Shown here: positions 41,129-44,476 of the stretch, one piece after another | Position numbering within the stretch: position 1 is the stretch's first letter | Layout of the letters: the number at the start of each line of letters is the position of its first letter | Assembly: GCA_900470805.1 (NCBI GenBank) | Contig: UCCA01000055.1 | Span: forward strand, 1 to 44,476 | Origin: Hyphomicrobiales bacterium | GTDB lineage: Bacteria; Pseudomonadota; Alphaproteobacteria; Rhizobiales; Rhizobiaceae | Length of the DNA stretch: 44,476 nt | Reading direction: 5' to 3' | Notes under the pieces: model-generated | What the model was told of the DNA's origin: nothing | The model's database searches: none | What the model saw: only the letters and a program-made list of their open reading frames with translations | Translations under genes and position numbers: made by a program

Positions 41129-41611
41129 ATGACTGAAACAGCCAACGAGGTTGATACCGTTTGGAGCCTGGCAGAGAAGATCGGCTTCTGCATGCTGACC
41201 ACGCAGTCGGCAAGCGATCTACGCGCTCGCCCCATGGCCGCCCATGCTGAGCAGCTGGAGAACGCGTTCTATTTCCTCACGGATGTCGACGGACACAAAG
41301 ACGATGAGATCGCGCAACATCCCGAGGTTTGCCTGGCGTTTGCGGACAGTAAAGGTCAAAAATACGTCTCTGTCTCCGGGACCGCAGAAGTGCTGAATGA
41401 CCGGGACCGGATCAGGGAGCTGTGGTCTACCCCTGCGAAAGCATGGTGGGACAACCCTGACGATCCCTCCATCCGAGTATTGAAAGTCACGCCTTCATTC
41501 GCCGAATATTGGGACAGCCCTGGTACGATCGTCAGCTACATCAAGATGGCAGCGGCCGCGCTGAGTAGCTCCAAACCCGACATGGGCGACAACGGCCAGG
41601 TGGCCATGTAG
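41129..41611 (+). CDS. PPOX-fold (pyridoxamine-phosphate-oxidase-like) general stress protein
   Basis: A 160-residue split-barrel flavin-binding-fold protein like Bacillus general stress protein 26. Visible segments: KIGFCMLTTQ, RARPMAAHAEQLENAFYFLT, DEIAQHPEVCLAFADSKGQK, YVSVSGTAEV and LWSTPAKAWWDNPDDPSIRV. The ATG at 41129 has GGAGG at 5 bases; the frame's earlier TTG at 41117 would sit on it. Two small genes follow on the same strand within 15 and 40 bases, so this is probably the first gene of an operon. A weak GGACC-N17-GTT lies about 27 bases upstream, not good enough to call. Confidence 0.85.
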   Translation: MTETANEVDTVWSLAEKIGFCMLTTQSASDLRARPMAAHAEQLENAFYFLTDVDGHKDDEIAQHPEVCLAFADSKGQKYVSVSGTAEVLNDRDRIRELWSTPAKAWWDNPDDPSIRVLKVTPSFAEYWDSPGTIVSYIKMAAAALSSSKPDMGDNGQVAM

Positions 41612-41624
41612 GACGGAGAACACG

Positions 41625-41933
41625 ATGGCCGACGACCTACACGAACGCATACGGCTCCGCGCCTATCAGCTTTGGCAGGACGAAGGCTGCCCTGAAGGTG
41701 CAGACCTCAAACACTGGCTTCAGGCCCTCGACGAGCTTAACGGCGATGACGAGCATGAAACATTGCAGGAGCTCATCGATGAGGATGATCGTGAGGACGA
41801 GCAAGTGAGGTCGGGCAATGCGGACGAGGTAGTCCAGACGACCGACGTCCCATCGGAACCGGTGCGCGAAGTCGAGATTACAACTGGCAAGAATCCGGTC
41901 CGCCAGCAGGAGAGACGGACCGAGGGACCTTGA
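41625..41933 (+). CDS. DUF2934-family protein
   Basis: A 102-residue protein. Its first 40 residues, ERIRLRAYQLWQDEGCPEG then ADLKHWLQA, match DUF2934 ('IR.RAY.LWE..G.P.G....HW..A'), a domain common in rhizobial stress operons. The remainder is very acidic (DELNGDDEHETLQELIDEDD) and probably disordered. GGAG lies upstream of the ATG, 14 bases after the PPOX gene stop. Confidence 0.8.
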   Translation: MADDLHERIRLRAYQLWQDEGCPEGADLKHWLQALDELNGDDEHETLQELIDEDDREDEQVRSGNADEVVQTTDVPSEPVREVEITTGKNPVRQQERRTEGP

Positions 41934-41970
41934 GTCCCATTGCTGTTGGGCAATGCTATGAGGCGACACA

Positions 41971-42192
41971 ATGGAAGACACACCAGACGAAGGGGCACAG
42001 CTCAGCGCAGTCGTCGCAGAAGTAGAGGCAGTCGAATTCGATGAGACGATGCCGGGATGGGCAGCGCTTTATGCCCGTCTGGCGGGAGGCAGCGTAATGC
42101 GGCTCGAGTTCAATGCGCAGGCGTTCATTTCGTTGGAGGCTGCCATCAGTGCCGCGCAGGCGCAGATGAGCGCGGAGCAAGGCAAACAGTAG
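41971..42192 (+). CDS. Small hypothetical protein (73 aa)
   Basis: A 73-residue acidic, Ala/Glu-rich protein (MEDTPDEGAQLSAVVAEVEA; AGGSVMRLEFNAQAFISLEA). GAGG lies upstream of the ATG. It closes the PPOX-DUF2934 cluster, 37 bases behind DUF2934. I do not recognise a family; predicted soluble and mixed helix/strand. Confidence 0.5.
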   Translation: MEDTPDEGAQLSAVVAEVEAVEFDETMPGWAALYARLAGGSVMRLEFNAQAFISLEAAISAAQAQMSAEQGKQ

Positions 42193-42271
42193 GCGCCAGA
42201 CGCATTATATCGATTTCGCACGACGTGGTTGGCTAACTATCACTGCGCATGACAATTGCAGGGGACCTAAA

Positions 42272-42460
42272 ATTGCGCCTGGGACAGTAAAATTCTTCCA
42301 CGGTGACAGGGGTTCGGCTTCATCAAGCCTGGTACAGGCGGCAGCGATATTTACATCTCTGCATCGCAGGCGTCTGAGCGGGAAACCCTGCAAGACAGCC
42401 AAAAGGTTTTGTTCGATGAGCCCGACCCCACGGGAAAAAGTGTACGATGTCGTAGTCTGA
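42272..42460 (+). pseudogene. Cold-shock-domain protein (CspA type), start lost and frameshifted
   Basis: Reading from 42272 gives ATT GCG CCT GGG ACA GTA AAA, i.e. (M)APGTVKFFHGDR, the usual CspA N-terminus but with ATT where ATG is expected and AGGGG 8 bases upstream. After one base lost near 42308, the next frame continues GFGFIKPGTGGSDIYISAS, QASERETLQDSQKVLFDEPD, a CspA middle with intact RNP1. The end near 42445-42460 (TGKxVYDVVV) seems to shift again. Together with 20416 this is the second cold-shock gene here whose ATG has become ATN. Confidence 0.7.
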
Positions 42461-42691
42461 TCACGCGCGTTGTCATCACCGCGACATGCATCCTCGCACA
42501 TGACGTGAGAAACGTGACGGAACCAACCTCGTGCTTGTTAGTCACCGGACAGAACGCAACTCCAGCCCAGCTGACACCCCTCAGGTCGCGATCTTCAAGA
42601 AAAATCTTGCGCCGCCCCTCACAAGAGTCTCTGCTTTTCGAACTCTAAGAAAACAGGACTTGTCTCACGCGGCGACTTGATGAAAGTCCAC

Positions 42692-43294
42692 TCAACGACG
42701 TGCCATCTCGTCCCCGTACTTTGGCCCCCGGCAAGGTTGTCTATGGCCGCCACGTGGTTGGTAAGTATTATCTTCGGCGTTGTAAGACAGGTAGCGGGCG
42801 GCGCACCAGGCGGCCACGTCGTCTGATGTGAACGATTGCGCTGACGGGGCCTGGTATTGATCCGAGGCGAATTGACGGCTCTCGAATGGCGACGAACAGG
42901 CTCTTGTCTCACCACTGAACGATCTGTATGTGTTTGTGTCCGCGTTGAACGAACGGTACCGGCTGGCACACCACTCAAGGTGTTCGCTGGACAACATTGT
43001 TGGTTGTCCTGAGGGAGTCTTCGACACTTCGATGGTCCGTCCCGCTGCCGACGCACTCCTTGTGATGCGGACAGGCGACGAGGCGTACGTCGATAAAACC
43101 GCAGGCAAACGCTCAAACGACTGAGTTGCGCGATCGATTTTGACGGGAGTCGTGGTCCACAGATCAGAGGGTGCAAGCGTCAAGCGTTCCGAACTTCCTG
43201 GCTCGGGGACGACGACAGAAGCCACGGACGCTACGCCGAGCGAGGCACCAACGGCGCAGGTTATTCCGAAAGCGAGAGTGGCGATTGTTTTCAT
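42692..43294 (-). CDS. BA14K-family protein with two BA14K motifs
   Basis: A 200-residue exported protein. The N-terminus is a signal peptide (MKTIATLAFGITCAVGASLG), the middle is Ser/Thr-rich, and two copies of the BA14K motif follow: EHLEWCASRYRSFNADTNTY and DVAAWCAARYLSYNAEDNTY, each ending with a second Cys (a predicted disulfide). BA14K proteins are rhizobial/brucella surface proteins with lectin-like activity in Brucella. AGGGG precedes the ATG. The near-consensus EcfG site at 43333 lies 38 bases upstream. Confidence 0.85.
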   Translation of the reverse strand: MKTIATLAFGITCAVGASLGVASVASVVVPEPGSSERLTLAPSDLWTTTPVKIDRATQSFERLPAVLSTYASSPVRITRSASAAGRTIEVSKTPSGQPTMLSSEHLEWCASRYRSFNADTNTYRSFSGETRACSSPFESRQFASDQYQAPSAQSFTSDDVAAWCAARYLSYNAEDNTYQPRGGHRQPCRGPKYGDEMARR

Positions 43295-43332
43295 GACGTC
43301 CCCTGAAACGTTAATAACTTGTCGGGAGACTG

Positions 43333-43357
43333 AACGCTCGAAAGCCTAAACCGTTCA
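43333..43357 (-). promoter_or_regulatory. Near-consensus EcfG promoter (TGAAC -35) for BA14K
   Basis: Minus-strand TGAAC, 16 bases, CGTT, ending 38 bases before the ATG at 43294. Confidence 0.45.
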
Positions 43358-43441
43358 AATTGGACGATAAAATTCGTTAACGCCTGTTTGCGAGCGTCGA
43401 TTTCGGGCTCCAAGCGCCAGTGACTCCGGATAAATCTGTAA

Positions 43442-43993
43442 CTAGAGCCACCCAGCTCGGCGACCGCGCGTGTTGCGGCTCGATCGACGCCCTGTCCCGG
43501 AAGGGCGGATCACGCCGTCGCGCTTATTCGCAACCGGAACGAAGCCGTAAGCCCTGAAGACGAGGCGTGGCACTTGGGGGACCTCATATCTGTCAGAGCT
43601 GGCGATTGCGCACAGCTGCGCGTGAGGCTGAATGGTCGCGAACATCTCGTCGTAGGCCACAACGATCTGCCGACGACCACGGCCTTTTCCGGATGGGATA
43701 GCGTTGCACAGCACGCCGAACTCCGCTTGGCCGGTCACCATCTCGTCCTGCGCCCCTATGCCTAACCAAACCTGGAACGACATGGGCAAGAAGGCGGTCA
43801 ATATCGATGGCCACTCCGATGGGCCTTTGAAAGCCTTTGCCAGGCAATACGACGTGACGTTAACGTACACGAATTGCGCCCCGCTACGCTCGATGTCCTG
43901 TTGGCAGGCGGCGGACAGGGTGAGGACCTCGTTGAGGAGTAGAGCCAACATGGGCGCCGGGTTGTCGCGACCTCGTGGTGCGAAGCCGGCCAT
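43442..43993 (-). CDS. Uncertain open frame (183 aa)
   Basis: The longest frame in a 600-base stretch. An internal ATG at 43951 gives MLALLLNEVLTLSAACQQDI, and WPSILTAFLPMSFQVWLGIG faintly resembles a phasin-type helix, but the C-terminal part is Arg-rich and looks non-coding, and no ribosome site or EcfG promoter is visible. It may be a decayed gene with frameshifts. Confidence 0.25.
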   Translation of the reverse strand: MAGFAPRGRDNPAPMLALLLNEVLTLSAACQQDIERSGAQFVYVNVTSYCLAKAFKGPSEWPSILTAFLPMSFQVWLGIGAQDEMVTGQAEFGVLCNAIPSGKGRGRRQIVVAYDEMFATIQPHAQLCAIASSDRYEVPQVPRLVFRAYGFVPVANKRDGVIRPSGTGRRSSRNTRGRRAGWL

Positions 43994-44038
43994 CGCGGTT
44001 CCGTAGCGCGGCGGCCGGAGACCGCCGCGCTGGAGAAT

Positions 44039-44296
44039 TTACGCTGTCCGTCGGACCATGCGTGCTAGGGCAATGAGAATGCAGGCTCCAACGAAGCCAG
44101 CGATCAGGTATCCGACCCAGCCGCCCAGCACGACGCCGAACAGCGAAAGGATGAAGTTGGCGACGATCGCGCCGACGATACCGAGCAGAATGTTCATGAG
44201 AACGCCCATGTTGGACTTCATGAACATTTCAGCCAACCAGCCAGCGATACCGCCGATGATGATGGCTGCGATCCAGCCGATGCCTGCATTTTCCAT
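44039..44296 (-). CDS. GlsB/YeaQ/YmgE-family stress membrane protein
   Basis: An 85-residue membrane protein with three helices: GWIAAIIIGGIAGWLAEMFM, GVLMNILLGIVGAIVANFIL and GYLIAGFVGACILIALARMV. Gly-rich helices and the length are those of the transglycosylase-associated / GlsB-YeaQ family, which is stress-induced in many bacteria. AAAGGGG precedes the ATG at 44296; the longer frame to 44395 is not supported. A consensus EcfG promoter lies 95 bases upstream. Confidence 0.9.
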   Translation of the reverse strand: MENAGIGWIAAIIIGGIAGWLAEMFMKSNMGVLMNILLGIVGAIVANFILSLFGVVLGGWVGYLIAGFVGACILIALARMVRRTA

Positions 44297-44390
44297 TTTT
44301 GTCCCCTTTGATAAGAAATCGTATGGTCGTCCGGCGGACCTGCCAGGTCTCGTCGCTTGAGGGAAACGATTGCCGGACGACCAAGCCAGG

Positions 44391-44415
44391 AACACCTCTG
44401 AAGCAGTTTGGTTCC
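44391..44415 (-). promoter_or_regulatory. EcfG-type promoter for the GlsB-type gene
   Basis: Minus-strand GGAAC, 17 bases, GTT, ending 95 bases before the ATG at 44296 and just behind the stop of the gene entering from the right edge. Confidence 0.7.
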
Positions 44416-44416
44416 A

Positions 44417-44476
44417 TCAGCCATCTTCATCGGCTGCAGGCCAATCGTTCGCGGGTTCCTCGACCATCTCCGCATC
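44417..44476 (-). CDS. Acidic C-terminus of a gene entering from the right edge (partial)
   Basis: A minus-strand frame reads DAEMVEEPANDWPAADEDG and stops at TGA 44417. The composition is that of a real acidic tail, and the EcfG promoter of the next gene begins immediately after it. Too short to identify. Confidence 0.35.
   Translation of the reverse strand, partial: DAEMVEEPANDWPAADEDG

Noticed and set aside
1..44476. Search for CRISPR arrays, IS ends with transposase, phage genes and replication genes
   Set aside because: No spaced direct repeats, transposase or integrase motifs, RepABC proteins or phage structural genes were seen on either strand.

Overview
The window is a GC-rich alphaproteobacterial segment, most likely an accessory replicon or genomic island of a Rhizobiales species (Rhizobium/Ensifer type). 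Supporting this are HWE histidine kinases, BA14K, DUF982, DUF6894 and DUF2934 proteins, small stress membrane peptides, and repeated copies of the sigma-EcfG promoter GGAAC-N17-GTT. I found no insertion sequence, prophage, CRISPR array or replication origin.

Layout. 1-2.5 kb: 3' end of a catalase-family gene and a YdeP-type molybdopterin oxidoreductase. 2.9-3.7 kb: a decayed FAD/NAD(P) protein and a DUF6894 protein. 3.9-15 kb (minus strand): a tight five-gene operon starting with a second, divergent Mfd-type translocase, followed by two GT4 glycosyltransferases, a GT4-Gfo/Idh/MocA-MDR triple fusion and a GT4-glycoside hydrolase fusion. A perfect EcfG promoter lies just upstream. 15.3-20.3 kb: a small membrane peptide, a membrane protein, a DUF892 ferritin-like protein, a large catalase (katE) and a class III nucleotide cyclase. 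20.4-21.4 kb: a graveyard of small genes (cold-shock domain, fasciclin, DUF982, a degenerate tRNA-like sequence). 22.5-24.6 kb: an HWE kinase with a single-domain response regulator. 24.9-27.6 kb: decayed flavin monooxygenase, DUF2156 and a small frameshifted gene. 27.6-32.9 kb: DUF72, an isochorismatase-type hydrolase, a second membrane protein + DUF892 module, YidB-like and DUF883-like proteins. 33-35.8 kb: an ActR/RegA-type regulator, UDP-galactopyranose mutase (glf), and two damaged genes with intact promoters. 36.4-44.5 kb: two DUF982 proteins, an ATP-dependent DNA ligase, a Gly/Asn/Ser-rich secreted protein, a PPOX-fold protein, DUF2934, a decayed cold-shock gene, BA14K and GlsB-type proteins.

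The unifying signal is transcriptional. Thirteen exact GGAAC-N17-GTT sites sit in gene-upstream DNA in the correct orientation, against about 1.4 expected anywhere in the window by chance at equal base frequency. The region therefore reads as a general-stress-response island: peroxide defence, ferritin-like proteins, membrane and envelope proteins, DNA repair (Mfd-like, ligase) and cell-surface sugar synthesis (glycosyltransferases, glf). The mfd-glycosyltransferase operon is the best candidate for an undescribed system. Many other genes here are being lost by single-base indels and nonsense mutations. Everything comes from reading the sequence; no database search was run.
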